A DNA stretch of 64,000 bases. It comes from Serratia oryzae (GTDB lineage Bacteria; Pseudomonadota; Gammaproteobacteria; Enterobacterales; Enterobacteriaceae). Under the pieces are notes generated by a model that saw only the letters and a list, made by a program, of their open reading frames with translations, was not told where the DNA came from and made no database searches. Made by a program: the position numbers and the translations under genes. The number at the start of each line of letters is the position of its first letter. The stretch's first letter is position 1. Positions 52,507-61,864 of this stretch are shown one piece after another. The stretch covers positions 1-64,000 of the forward strand of contig NZ_MOXD01000003.1 of assembly GCF_001976145.1 (NCBI RefSeq). Direction: 5' to 3'.

Positions 52507-53889
52507 TTATTTCAGCAGCCGCGCTTTGCAGCTTTTACCTTTGAGCTTGCCCTGCTGAAGCTGTTGCAGCGCCTTGCGTGCGCTGGCCTTGCGGATCGCT
52601 ACATAAGCATGCACCGGGAACATATCAATCTTGCCCACCTCTGCCGCCGTCAGCCCGGCATCGCCAGTCAGCGCACCGAGAATATCGCCAGGGCGGATTT
52701 TCGCCTTGCGCCCACCGTCGATACATAGTGTGACCATTTCGGCTTCTAACGAGACATTTGACGCACCGCTGAGTTCTGAAACCGGCAGCCAATTAGCCGT
52801 CATTTGCAGATACTCTTCGATCGCATGGACACGCGCCATTTCCTGTGGCGTACACAGGCTGATGGCCAGCCCGTCCATACCCGCACGGCCAGTGCGGCCA
52901 ATGCGGTGTACGTGCACTTCCGGGTCAAACGCCAATTCGTAGTTTACGACCAGTTCCAGATCTTTGATATCCAACCCCCGGGCCGCGACGTCGGTCGCCA
53001 CCAGTACACGGCAGCTACGGTTGGCAAAGCGTACCAATACCTGATCGCGATCGCGCTGTTCCAGATCGCCATGCAGTGCCAGCACGCTGATGCCGCGCGC
53101 TTCCAGCGCTTCAAACACGCTCTGGCAGTCACGCTTGGTGTTGCAGAACACCACGCAGGAAGCGGGTTGGTAATGGCGGATCGCCGCAACCAACACCGCC
53201 GGGCGCTGATCGCGTGTGGTTTCATAGAAACGCTGCTCGATGGTGGTTGGCTCGTCATCGCCATCCACCTCCACGTTCAGCGGCTCGCGCTGCACGCGGG
53301 CACTGATGCGCTCGATACCTGCCGGGTAGGTGGCGGAAAACAGCAACGTCTGGCGTTGCTGTGGGGTATAGCTGATCACGTCGTCGATATCATCGGCAAA
53401 GCCCATATCCAGCATGCGATCGGCTTCATCCAGCACCAGCACCTTCAAATCATCCAGCACCAGCGTTTTCTTACGCAGATGCTCCTGAATGCGCCCCGGT
53501 GTCCCCACCACGATATGCGGCGCATGCACCAACGAATCGAGCTGTGGCCCTACCGGCTGGCCGCCGCACAAGGTTAGAATTTTGATGTTCTGCGTGAAGC
53601 GCGCCAAGCGGCGCAGTTCTTTGCTCACCTGATCGGCCAATTCACGGGTCGGGCACAGGATCAGCGCCTGAGCCGCTACTTGGGTAACGTTGATTTTATC
53701 CAGCAGGCCAATGCCGAATGCTGCCGTCTTACCGCTGCCGGTTTTCGCTTTGGCACGAACGTCCTGCCCTTTCAGGATGGCGGGCAGCGCTGCGGCCTGT
53801 ACCGGCGTCATTTCGGCATACCCCAGTTCGTTGAGGTTGGCCAACTGTTCGGCTGGCAGCGGCAGGGAAGAAAAGGAAACTGTGCTCAC
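52507..53889 (-). CDS. dbpA: ATP-dependent RNA helicase DbpA
   Basis: 460 residues, GTG start. DEAD-box motifs: AKTGSGKT, PTRELADQV, DEADRMLDMGF, SAT, VVFCNTK and HRIGRTGRAG. The C-terminal ~75 residues form the DbpA RNA-binding domain (MVTLCIDGGRKAKIRPGDIL, GKIDMFPVHAYVAI), which recognises hairpin 92 of 23S rRNA in 50S assembly. Its position beside yebG differs from E. coli. Confidence 0.94.
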   Translation of the reverse strand: MSTVSFSSLPLPAEQLANLNELGYAEMTPVQAAALPAILKGQDVRAKAKTGSGKTAAFGIGLLDKINVTQVAAQALILCPTRELADQVSKELRRLARFTQNIKILTLCGGQPVGPQLDSLVHAPHIVVGTPGRIQEHLRKKTLVLDDLKVLVLDEADRMLDMGFADDIDDVISYTPQQRQTLLFSATYPAGIERISARVQREPLNVEVDGDDEPTTIEQRFYETTRDQRPAVLVAAIRHYQPASCVVFCNTKRDCQSVFEALEARGISVLALHGDLEQRDRDQVLVRFANRSCRVLVATDVAARGLDIKDLELVVNYELAFDPEVHVHRIGRTGRAGMDGLAISLCTPQEMARVHAIEEYLQMTANWLPVSELSGASNVSLEAEMVTLCIDGGRKAKIRPGDILGALTGDAGLTAAEVGKIDMFPVHAYVAIRKASARKALQQLQQGKLKGKSCKARLLK

Positions 53890-54314
53890 GGCAATAACTC
53901 TTATAGCAAGTGGAAAGGCGGCGCGGCACGCAGGCTGGCACCGGATCAGGCGCAGATGATAACAGAGTTAATGCAGATTCCGGATTGCAGCAGTAAAAAA
54001 ACTGCACAAAATCGCGTTGCACCAGGCAACAAAGTGTCAGTGTTCCACGCAAGATTTGATTTAAATCAAACAAAAGCCAATAAAATATTTAACCATAAAG
54101 AAACAAAAAACATCACTTTTACGTTAAGAATTTTCATAAAGTGAAAAATATTAAAACGTCATTTTTAAACAAACAAAAGAAGCATTTAAAACTCACCTTA
54201 TTAGACATATTCAATAAGATAATTCGCAACTTCACTGAAAAACAAAAATGATTATAACTACGCAGGCGGTCATTTTTTATTTTCCAGGAAACTCCCCATT
54301 AAATAAGGAAATGT
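53890..54314. promoter_or_regulatory. dbpA/fimbrin intergenic region with a perfect FNR box
   Basis: TTTGATTTAAATCAAA at 54055-54070 is a perfect palindrome containing TTGAT-TTAA-ATCAA, an exact FNR consensus. It lies 245 bp before the fimbrial gene and 166 bp before dbpA. The DNA from 54050 to 54300 is very AT-rich, as in H-NS-bound regions. No other gene is visible. Confidence 0.75.
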
Positions 54315-54872
54315 ATGATGATGAAAAAATCCTTTACTTCTCGTGTTATTACCCTGGCCAGCATACTGGCAGGATTAAGCACCTACGCGACGATGGCCAG
54401 CGATGGCACATTGCTTTTCAGCTCAAAGCTGCTGGGAACCGCCTGTATGATTACTCCATCTCAAAATATTGTGCTTGATGATATGGCTATCGGGCAATTT
54501 CCTTCGCCTGGTGCAACCGCTGCCCTAAAGGAGTTTGAAATAGAACTGAGCAACTGCCCTCCACAGGTGAAAAATGCGCAAATTCGATTTGAAGGTACCG
54601 CTTCAGAATACACCGCTTACCGCGCTTTTGCTCTTGATGATCAGGATGCGCCAACAACCGCTAAAGGCATTGCATTCCAGATACAAAACGATCCCAAGTA
54701 CAATATCTATGCCTCAATAGCCCCTAACACCCTTTCCTACAAGGTCGAGTTGGATACTACGCCCGGGAATATCAATAAACTCATCTTCACTGGCCGCTAT
54801 GTGGCAGTAAGCAACGACATCAAGGCTGGCACAGCCAATGTAACCACCCAGTTCAGCATCATCTATCCATAA
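54315..54872 (+). CDS. orphan fimbrial subunit (type 1 pilin-like)
   Basis: About 185 residues; three tandem ATGs (54315, 54318, 54321), with AAGGAA best placed for the later ones. A signal peptide ending around TYATMAS is followed by a pilin domain with two Cys (in GTACMI and ELSNCPP) and a C-terminal TTQFSIIYP pattern like chaperone-usher pilins. No usher, chaperone or other pilin gene is nearby, so it must use another system's machinery or be a remnant. Upstream DNA holds an FNR box. Confidence 0.75.
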   Translation: MMMKKSFTSRVITLASILAGLSTYATMASDGTLLFSSKLLGTACMITPSQNIVLDDMAIGQFPSPGATAALKEFEIELSNCPPQVKNAQIRFEGTASEYTAYRAFALDDQDAPTTAKGIAFQIQNDPKYNIYASIAPNTLSYKVELDTTPGNINKLIFTGRYVAVSNDIKAGTANVTTQFSIIYP

Positions 54873-54948
54873 TTTTCCTCAGCCGGGCCGCTAATTGCGC
54901 GGTGGCTCGGCCTTCTTTTGCAGCTTCGCAGGTTGCCTTCACCTGCAC

Positions 54949-54964
54949 ACGCAATCGTTTTCGT
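54949..54964. promoter_or_regulatory. PurR operator of purT
   Basis: ACGCAATCGTTTTCGT matches the PurR consensus ACGCAAACGTTTGCGT at 14 of 16 positions and abuts a TATAAT -10 hexamer at 54966-54971, with CTGCAC at 54943-54948 as a -35 (17-bp spacer). Binding would block the polymerase. Confidence 0.85.
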
Positions 54965-55022
54965 ATATAATGCGCCACCATTATCAGACCGCATTATTCC
55001 TATCAGACCCAGGTACGAAACT

Positions 55023-56201
55023 ATGTTAACCATTGGAACCGCCCTGCGCCCGTCCGCCACCCGCGTTATGCTGCTCGGCTCCGGCGAGTTGGGTAAAGAA
55101 GTTGCCATTGAATGCCAGCGCTTAGGGCTAGAAGTGATAGCCGTCGATCGTTACCAAAACGCTCCTGCCATGCATGTCGCCCATCGCAGCCATGTGATCA
55201 ATATGCTGGATGGTCAGGCGCTGAAAGCGGTTATTGAGTTAGAGCACCCTGATTATATCGTGCCGGAAATTGAAGCCATCGCTACCAGCATGCTGGTTGA
55301 GTTGGAGCAACAGGGGCACCGCGTGGTGCCCTGCGCCGAAGCCACGCGCCTAACCATGAACCGCGAAGGTATCCGCCGCCTGGCGGCAGAAACCCTCGGT
55401 TTACCAACCTCGACCTATCGCTTTGCCGACAGCGAAGAGGGTTTCCGTGCGGCCGTGGCGGAAATTGGCTACCCGTGCATCATCAAACCGGTCATGAGCT
55501 CGTCTGGTAAAGGGCAAAGCCTGATCCGCAGCGAACAGCAGCTAGGCAGCGCCTGGGAATACGCGCAGCAAGGCGGCCGCGCCGGCGGTGGCCGGGTGAT
55601 TGTGGAAGGGTTAGTGAAATTTGATTTCGAGATCACCTTGCTGACCATCAATGCCGTTGATGGCGTGCATTTCTGTGCCCCGATCGGCCATCGTCAGGAA
55701 GATGGCGACTACCGTGAGTCCTGGCAGCCCCAGCAGATGTCTGAGCTGGCGTTAAGCCGTGCTCAGGCGATTGCCGCAAACGTGGTGAACGCCTTGGGGG
55801 GCTTTGGCTTGTTTGGGGTTGAGCTGTTTGTCTGCGGTGACGACGTGATTTTCAGTGAAGTGTCGCCGCGCCCGCACGATACCGGCATGGTTACGCTGAT
55901 TTCGCAGGGTCTGTCCGAATTCGCCCTGCATGTGCGCGCATTTCTCGGGCTGCCGATCGGCACCATCCGCCAGTTCGGGCCTTCAGCCTCTGCGGTGATC
56001 CTGCCTGAACTGACCAGTCAAAACGTGCGATTCGGCGGGTTGACTCAGGCGTTAAGCGGCCACAATCAGGTACGTTTATTCGGCAAGCCGGAGATCAGTG
56101 GTAAACGTCGCCTGGGTGTGGCACTAGCCAGCGCGGCAAACGTTGAGCAAGCGGTAGAATTGGCGAAACAAGCGGCTGCGGCAGTGAAAGTTCAGGGCTG
56201 A
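55023..56201 (+). CDS. purT: formate-dependent phosphoribosylglycinamide formyltransferase
   Basis: 392 residues from the ATG at 55023; the frame is open further upstream but [20 protein letters not shown] is the PurT start. ATP-grasp protein: [40 protein letters not shown]. It formylates GAR with formate and ATP in purine synthesis, in parallel with folate-dependent PurN. PurR box upstream. Confidence 0.95.
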   Translation: MLTIGTALRPSATRVMLLGSGELGKEVAIECQRLGLEVIAVDRYQNAPAMHVAHRSHVINMLDGQALKAVIELEHPDYIVPEIEAIATSMLVELEQQGHRVVPCAEATRLTMNREGIRRLAAETLGLPTSTYRFADSEEGFRAAVAEIGYPCIIKPVMSSSGKGQSLIRSEQQLGSAWEYAQQGGRAGGGRVIVEGLVKFDFEITLLTINAVDGVHFCAPIGHRQEDGDYRESWQPQQMSELALSRAQAIAANVVNALGGFGLFGVELFVCGDDVIFSEVSPRPHDTGMVTLISQGLSEFALHVRAFLGLPIGTIRQFGPSASAVILPELTSQNVRFGGLTQALSGHNQVRLFGKPEISGKRRLGVALASAANVEQAVELAKQAAAAVKVQG

Positions 56202-56237
56202 TAACGCAGGGGTTCGGCATGCCGAACCCCGATAAGA

Positions 56238-56477
56238 TCAATAATTTTCGTCGTCTTCCGCGTCGTCTTCCAGATATTCGGTCGGTTCTTCCTGCGTTTC
56301 TTCCTCTTCGTCGTCGAACAGGGCGGTTACCCGATCCCCTTGGTGCTTTTCGCGGATTTCCTGTGCGACGCGCGCAATGGCTTCCCCACTGCTCATGCCT
56401 TGTTCCATCAAGTAATGGATGCGTTCAGCAGCTTCCTGCTGCTCTTGATGACTCAGTGATGGCATACCTGCAAGCAT
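56238..56477 (-). CDS. yoaH: UPF0181 family protein YoaH
   Basis: 79 residues. [20 protein letters not shown] then [19 protein letters not shown] match the short helical YoaH family; the C-terminal 25 residues are almost all acidic ([11 protein letters not shown]), longer than in E. coli (59). Function unknown. It is convergent with purT and close to pabB, as in E. coli. Confidence 0.9.
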   Translation of the reverse strand: MLAGMPSLSHQEQQEAAERIHYLMEQGMSSGEAIARVAQEIREKHQGDRVTALFDDEEEETQEEPTEYLEDDAEDDENY

Positions 56478-56540
56478 GTGTTTCTCCCCGATAAAATGGA
56501 CGTGGATTATACGCCTTAAAACCGTTGAACCCTACCTCTG

Positions 56541-57548
56541 TTATTCAGGAGCCCCCGCCGGGTAGCGACTGTGGCTGCGCCACTGTTTCAGGCGGCGCAA
56601 CCACAGTATGACCTGCCAAACCTGCTTGATTCCACGCATATTGGCGATCATCGCTCGATGGATGCCACGCCGATAGAACTCTTCGATGATCTGTTGCCGC
56701 GCCTCTGGCTCGGGTTCGCGGCGAATACTGTGGCAGACCCCCAGCGCTTCGCGCGTGATTTGCCAGTGAAACGCCGGGCAAAGGGAAATTTTCTGGCTAT
56801 AGCGCTGATTCAATGCCACCAGCATCTCTACAATTTTCATGTAATGACGCTGATATTCAACATTCGCCAACCCTACACGGCGGCGGTTACTAATAGACCG
56901 ATCGTGCACCCACTGGCGATACAGCGGTTTGCTGAGGTATTTCACCCGCTGAGCGTTAAACATCACCTCGGTGGTCCAGGGAATATCCTGATGGTGCAAG
57001 CCAGGTTCAAAATAGAGCTGATGCTGCCTGATAAAATCAAGACGATAAACCGCCAGCCACACCACATGAATAAAGCGCCTGGATTTCAGCGCCTTTTCCA
57101 GCCATTGCGCGCCGCTGAGCACGCGGGTGCTCTTCAAGCGCTGCGGTGGGATAATCAACTGCTGCTCGTCATGGCTGGCAAAATAACGTTCACCGTTACA
57201 TTGCATCACATCCAATTGATACTTTTCTGCCTGTTCAATCAGCGTTGAATACATGTCAGGGGCTAACACATCATCGGCGTCAGGAAAGGCGACATATTTG
57301 CCACGCGCGACGGCCAATCCGGCGTTACGCGCATTAGATACGCCTGCATTCTCTTGATCGATCACGCTAATATGCGGGTACTGAGCGGCATAGCGGTGAG
57401 CAATTTCCCCTGAACCATCGGTAGAACCATCGTTGACTATGATCACTTCCAGCGATGGCTCCTGCTGTGCGAGCAAAGACGCCAAAAAAGGCACAAACAG
57501 CTCCCCGGCATTATGCAGAGGGACAATCACACTCAGTTTTAATGACAT
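56541..57548 (-). CDS. family 2 glycosyltransferase
   Basis: 335 residues. The GT-A fold starts LSVIVPLHNAGELFVPFL and has VNDGSTDGSGEIA, ENAGVSNARNAGL and the metal-binding DADD (VAFPDADDVLAPDM), then HHQDIPWTTEVM. The C-terminal ~130 residues are basic and helical, suited to membrane association. It probably adds a sugar to lipopolysaccharide or another surface glycan. It is a single gene between yoaH and pabB, not part of the E. coli order. Confidence 0.85.
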   Translation of the reverse strand: MSLKLSVIVPLHNAGELFVPFLASLLAQQEPSLEVIIVNDGSTDGSGEIAHRYAAQYPHISVIDQENAGVSNARNAGLAVARGKYVAFPDADDVLAPDMYSTLIEQAEKYQLDVMQCNGERYFASHDEQQLIIPPQRLKSTRVLSGAQWLEKALKSRRFIHVVWLAVYRLDFIRQHQLYFEPGLHHQDIPWTTEVMFNAQRVKYLSKPLYRQWVHDRSISNRRRVGLANVEYQRHYMKIVEMLVALNQRYSQKISLCPAFHWQITREALGVCHSIRREPEPEARQQIIEEFYRRGIHRAMIANMRGIKQVWQVILWLRRLKQWRSHSRYPAGAPE

Positions 57549-57807
57549 ACCGGACTCATTGCTGGCAAAAGTAAGAAGTTTAATTATTCTAATAAGTTCA
57601 ATGCACTACCTTGCTAAAATCGATATTTTGTAATGCTGATAACCCTCAATACTCACATTTTAACGGAGAAGAAAATTCACAAAAAATGCTTCATTTAACT
57701 TTCGTTTAATTTTCATCAGGAACCGCTGTAAGCTGCACCCACGAACAGAATATGGCAGAATGCCCGGTCAACATCGTCATTCCAGTCTGCCAGGTCTTTT
57801 GAAACCC

Positions 57808-59181
57808 ATGAGTGCAACCACTCCAAGCCTTAAATCTTTGCCCTATACCCGTGAGTCACTGCTGGAACTGTTTGCCCCACTGGCGCAGCAACCCTGGGCT
57901 ATGCTGCTGCATTCCGGGTTTGCCGAACACTCACATAATCGCTTTGATATCCTGGTTGCTGAACCGCGCGCCACTCTGACCACCCATGGCGCAAACACCG
58001 AGATTTGCCGTGGCGCAGAGCGTGAAAACTCGCTAGAAGATCCTTTCCTGCTGTTACAACAGCAATTGGATGCCCTGCACCTGCAGCCGGAGCCGCATAC
58101 GGACCTCCCTTTCCAGGGCGGCGCATTAGGGCTGTTCGGTTACGATTTAGGGCGGCGCGTAGAAGCCCTGCCGCAGTGGGCTCAGGCGGATATCGCCCTG
58201 CCGGATATGGCGGTCGGTATTTACGACTGGGCGTTAATTGCCGATCATCAGCGGCAAACACTGACGCTGCTCAGCTATGGCGATGTTGAACAACGCTGGC
58301 GCTGGCTCAACCAACAGCAGGCCCCCGCTTGCGTGCCTTTTGCCCTGACGGGCCACTGGCAGGCGAATATGACGCGCCAGCAATATGGTGAGAAATTTCG
58401 CCGCATCCAGGAATACCTGCGTAGCGGTGACTGCTACCAAATCAATCTGGCACAGCGCTTTTCCGCGCCTTATCAAGGTGACGAATGGCAGGCTTTCTGC
58501 CAATTGAGTGCCAGCAACCGTGCCCCGTTTTCTGCTTTTTTGCGGCTACCGCAAAACAGTGTGCTGAGTGTGTCACCGGAGCGCTTTCTGTGGCTGGAAA
58601 ACCAGCGGATCCAGACTCGGCCAATCAAAGGCACCTTGCCACGCCTGGCCGATGCGGCGGCAGACGCCGCCCAGGCACAAAAGTTGGCCCATTCAGCCAA
58701 GGATCGCGCTGAAAACCTGATGATTGTCGATCTGCTGCGCAATGATATTGGCCGTGTGGCACTGCCGGGCAGCGTGCGCGTACCGGAACTATTTGTCGTA
58801 GAGCCGTTCCCGGCGGTGCATCACCTGGTCAGCACCATCACCGCCGTTCTGCCCACCAGCACGCCAGCCACCGAATTGCTGCGTGCCTGCTTCCCTGGCG
58901 GCTCGATCACCGGCGCTCCTAAGGTCCGCGCCATGGCGATCATCGAAGAGCTGGAGCCGCAGCGGCGTAATGCCTATTGTGGCAGCATCGGTTACATCAG
59001 CGCCTGCGGCACCATGGACACCAATATTACCATCCGAACGCTGATGACCGAAAAAGGTCGTCTATATTGTTCTGCAGGGGGTGGCATCGTTGCCGACAGC
59101 CAGGAACAGGCGGAATATCAGGAAACCTTTGATAAGGTAGGCCGAATATTGCCACAGTTGGGGGAGTTTACCGTTTCGTGA
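57808..59181 (+). CDS. pabB: aminodeoxychorismate synthase component 1
   Basis: 457 residues from the ATG at 57808. Chorismate-binding fold with the PabB-specific [10 protein letters not shown] (Lys where anthranilate synthase has Ala), [47 protein letters not shown] and YCGSIGYIS. With PabA glutaminase it makes 4-amino-4-deoxychorismate for folate. It overlaps nudL by four bases. Confidence 0.94.
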   Translation: MSATTPSLKSLPYTRESLLELFAPLAQQPWAMLLHSGFAEHSHNRFDILVAEPRATLTTHGANTEICRGAERENSLEDPFLLLQQQLDALHLQPEPHTDLPFQGGALGLFGYDLGRRVEALPQWAQADIALPDMAVGIYDWALIADHQRQTLTLLSYGDVEQRWRWLNQQQAPACVPFALTGHWQANMTRQQYGEKFRRIQEYLRSGDCYQINLAQRFSAPYQGDEWQAFCQLSASNRAPFSAFLRLPQNSVLSVSPERFLWLENQRIQTRPIKGTLPRLADAAADAAQAQKLAHSAKDRAENLMIVDLLRNDIGRVALPGSVRVPELFVVEPFPAVHHLVSTITAVLPTSTPATELLRACFPGGSITGAPKVRAMAIIEELEPQRRNAYCGSIGYISACGTMDTNITIRTLMTEKGRLYCSAGGGIVADSQEQAEYQETFDKVGRILPQLGEFTVS

Positions 59182-59756
59182 GAACTCAGGATCATCCGGC
59201 GTCGCTGGCCGCTTTCATCAGCCGTTTTCAGCTGCAGTTGCCGCAGGCAACGCAGGCCTCACACAACGTGCGCCCGGCAGCGGTGCTGATCCCGATTATT
59301 TGCCGGCCGGAACCGACCCTGTTGCTTACCCGCCGGGCCGACTCATTGCGCAAGCACGCGGGCCAGGTGGCCTTTCCTGGCGGTAAAACCGATGCCGAAG
59401 ACGGTTCAGCGATCGTCACCGCGTTGCGGGAGGCGCAGGAAGAAGTGGCGATCCCCTCGCAGGCAGTGCATGTGCTGGGGCAACTGGCCCCGCTGGACAG
59501 CAACACCGGCTTTCAAGTCACCCCCATCGTTGGCCTGATACCACCAGACATCGAATTCTATGCCAATGCCGAAGAAGTGGCAGAGGTGTTTGAAATGCCG
59601 CTGCACGAAGCGCTGACGCTTTCACGTTATTATCCGCTGGATATTCACCGCGGTGGCCACTCACATCGGCTCTATCTTTCCTGGTATCAAAGCCAGTTTG
59701 TCTGGGGGCTGACTGCCGCCATCATCCGCCGTCTGGCACAGCAGGTGAGCATTTAA
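59178..59756 (+). CDS. nudL: Nudix hydrolase NudL
   Basis: 192 residues from a GTG at 59178 overlapping the pabB stop (GTGA). The NudL-type signature [13 protein letters not shown] precedes the Nudix box with catalytic REAQEEV. Family members hydrolyse CoA or nucleoside diphosphate derivatives. It is coupled to pabB as in E. coli. Confidence 0.92.
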   Translation: MRTQDHPASLAAFISRFQLQLPQATQASHNVRPAAVLIPIICRPEPTLLLTRRADSLRKHAGQVAFPGGKTDAEDGSAIVTALREAQEEVAIPSQAVHVLGQLAPLDSNTGFQVTPIVGLIPPDIEFYANAEEVAEVFEMPLHEALTLSRYYPLDIHRGGHSHRLYLSWYQSQFVWGLTAAIIRRLAQQVSI

Positions 59757-60073
59757 AGCCGCCAGTTTCTGTGACTTACCGCGCAATATTGTACCTATCT
59801 CTTATAATTTCCCTATGTAAAGCGATCGCTATCACTTAATAGCAATGGTTTTTCAACTACTGTGCAGCGCATCCGTCTTTTAAAAAAACCGTAAATACTC
59901 TCTTAAACATTATGAAATACCTGTAAAATACCAACACCCGGGACAAACCACTGTCACAGTAAGGTTTCAACCCAGGAAGCAGCGCCGCAGACGCTTGATA
60001 TCAGCACCTGGTTTCCTGCGCAGCTCAGGTTGCCGCAGCCATAATAATAATGCCTCTTTAAAGGAGTTTTAGC
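59757..60073. other. sdaA upstream region
   Basis: About 317 bases without a gene. A TATAAT hexamer is at 59804-59809 but lacks a well-spaced -35. The last 140 bases are GC-richer with inverted short repeats (AGGAAGCAG, TTTCCTGC), forming a leader that could fold. No known riboswitch pattern was recognised. Confidence 0.4.
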
Positions 60074-61438
60074 GTGATTAGCGTTTTCGACATGTTTAAG
60101 ATCGGCATCGGCCCGTCCAGCTCTCATACGGTTGGCCCAATGAAAGCCGGCAAACAGTTTGTCGACGATCTGGTAAGCGAAGGCCTGATGTCTTCAATCA
60201 CGCGTGTTGCCGTGGATGTTTACGGCTCACTCTCATTGACCGGTAAAGGTCACCATACCGACATTGCCATCATTCTCGGCCTGGCGGGCAATTTGCCAGC
60301 GACCGTCGATATCGACAGCATTCCCGGTTTTATACGCGATGTTGAACAGCGCCAACGCCTGATGCTGGCCAGCGGCCTGCATGAAGTCGATTTCCCGCGC
60401 GACGGCGGCATGGTATTCCGCAGCGATAATCTGCCGCTGCACGAAAACGGTATGCAGATCCATGCCTTCGCCGGCGAGAAACAGGTTTACAGCAAAACCT
60501 ATTACTCCCTCGGCGGTGGTTTTATTGTCGATGAAGAGCACTTCGGCAAAGCCGACAGCAGCGATGTCAGCGTGCCTTACCCGTTCCATTCGGCCAGTGA
60601 AATGCTTGAACATTGCCACACTACCGGTCTTTCCCTGTCGGGCTTGGTGATGCAGAACGAACTGGCGCTGCACAGCAAGCAGGAGATCGAAAGCTATTTC
60701 GGCAACGTCTGGCAGACCATGCGCGCCTGCATCGATCGCGGGCTGAATACCGAAGGGGTGCTGCCTGGGCCACTGCGCGTGCCGCGCCGGGCTTCAGCAT
60801 TGCGCCGTATGTTGGTCTCTTCAGACAAGCTGTCTAACGATCCGATGAACGTGATCGACTGGGTGAACATGTTTGCGCTGGCGGTAAACGAAGAAAACGC
60901 CGCCGGTGGCCGAGTGGTCACCGCGCCAACCAACGGAGCCTGCGGCATCGTGCCTGCGGTGCTGGCCTATTATGATCACTTTATTGAATCCGTCAGCCCG
61001 GATATTTATATCCGCTATTTTATGGCCACCGGTGCCATTGGGGCACTGTATAAAATGAATGCCTCGATCTCAGGTGCCGAAGTAGGTTGCCAAGGGGAAG
61101 TGGGCGTTGCCTGCTCCATGGCCGCCGCAGGCCTGGCAGAACTGTTGGGTGGCAGCCCGGAACAGGTGTGCATTGCCGCAGAGATCGGCATGGAACATAA
61201 CCTGGGCCTGACCTGCGATCCGGTTGCTGGCCAGGTGCAGGTGCCGTGCATTGAGCGTAACGCCATTGCCGCGGTAAAAGCCATCAACTCAGCGCGTATG
61301 GCGCTACGCCGCACCAGTGAACCCCGGGTTTCACTGGATAAAGTGATCGAAACCATGTATGAAACCGGCAAAGACATGAATGCCAAATACCGCGAAACCT
61401 CCCGTGGGGGGTTAGCGATCAAAGTCCAGTGTGATTGA
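60074..61438 (+). CDS. sdaA: L-serine deaminase 1
   Basis: 454 residues, GTG start with AAGGAG seven bases upstream. It begins MISVFDMFKIGIGPSSSHTV and carries GACGIVPAVLAYY and EHNLGLTCDPVAGQVQVPCI, the Cys residues of the oxygen-labile 4Fe-4S cluster. It converts L-serine to pyruvate and ammonia. The order nudL-sdaA-pdeD matches E. coli. Confidence 0.95.
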   Translation: MISVFDMFKIGIGPSSSHTVGPMKAGKQFVDDLVSEGLMSSITRVAVDVYGSLSLTGKGHHTDIAIILGLAGNLPATVDIDSIPGFIRDVEQRQRLMLASGLHEVDFPRDGGMVFRSDNLPLHENGMQIHAFAGEKQVYSKTYYSLGGGFIVDEEHFGKADSSDVSVPYPFHSASEMLEHCHTTGLSLSGLVMQNELALHSKQEIESYFGNVWQTMRACIDRGLNTEGVLPGPLRVPRRASALRRMLVSSDKLSNDPMNVIDWVNMFALAVNEENAAGGRVVTAPTNGACGIVPAVLAYYDHFIESVSPDIYIRYFMATGAIGALYKMNASISGAEVGCQGEVGVACSMAAAGLAELLGGSPEQVCIAAEIGMEHNLGLTCDPVAGQVQVPCIERNAIAAVKAINSARMALRRTSEPRVSLDKVIETMYETGKDMNAKYRETSRGGLAIKVQCD

Positions 61439-61444
61439 CTCACT

Positions 61445-61657
61445 ACCCCGCCGTCCGGCGTAATGCCGGTCAGTTAAGCGCGAAGCAGCATAATCATGCA
61501 TCAATGGTTCAAGGCATCGCCCCCTCTCCCTGTGGGAGAGGGCCGGGGTGAGGGCAAGTCGTGCGGTGATTGTCCCCTCACCCTAACCCTCTCCCCAAGG
61601 GAGAGGGAACTGGTTAGCCTTAACTGATGAGCATTACGCCGTCCGGCGGGGTTTTTC
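61445..61657 (+). terminator. sdaA terminator interrupted by a repeat element
   Basis: ACCCCGCC (61445-61452) and GGCGGGGTTTTT (61645-61656) would form a short terminator with a GTCC loop if joined. They are now separated because 176 bp lie between two direct copies of CGCCGTCCGGCG (61449-61460 and 61637-61648). Confidence 0.75.
61461..61636. mobile_element. non-coding inverted-repeat element (MITE-like), full copy
   Basis: 176 bp with terminal inverted repeats TAATGCCGGTCAGTTAAG and, on the other strand, TAATGCTCATCAGTTAAG (15 of 18 identical), flanked by 12-bp direct repeats CGCCGTCCGGCG. Inside are a hairpin CCCTCTCCC-TGT-GGGAGAGGG, a GGGTGAGGG / CCCTCACCC pair and a second CTCTCCC / GGGAGAG hairpin, so it can fold as a nested cruciform. 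No coding capacity. A shorter relative is at 19152-19262. Confidence 0.75.
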
Positions 61658-61864
61658 TTGATGCTCAGAGCCTTTGTACATTCCCCTGACTCTGGTTTAT
61701 CCCGCGGTTAACCCCCTGTTTTCATCTTTATGCCAGGAACTTGCAATAATTTGTTGGATTACCATCAACTTTCAATGTTGACCGACTAGAATTAGCCAAG
61801 TATCCCATTGCAAAATTTAGGCTTGGAGTGGCTCAGGCTATATCGCTAAACAAGGATCTACCTG
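61658..61864. other. pdeD upstream region
   Basis: About 200 bases with no gene; AT-rich around 61745-61830. Presumed promoter of pdeD. No operator assigned. Confidence 0.4.

Noticed and set aside
59930-60073. Riboswitch before sdaA
   Set aside because: Short inverted repeats are present, but I could not match them to a known riboswitch consensus.
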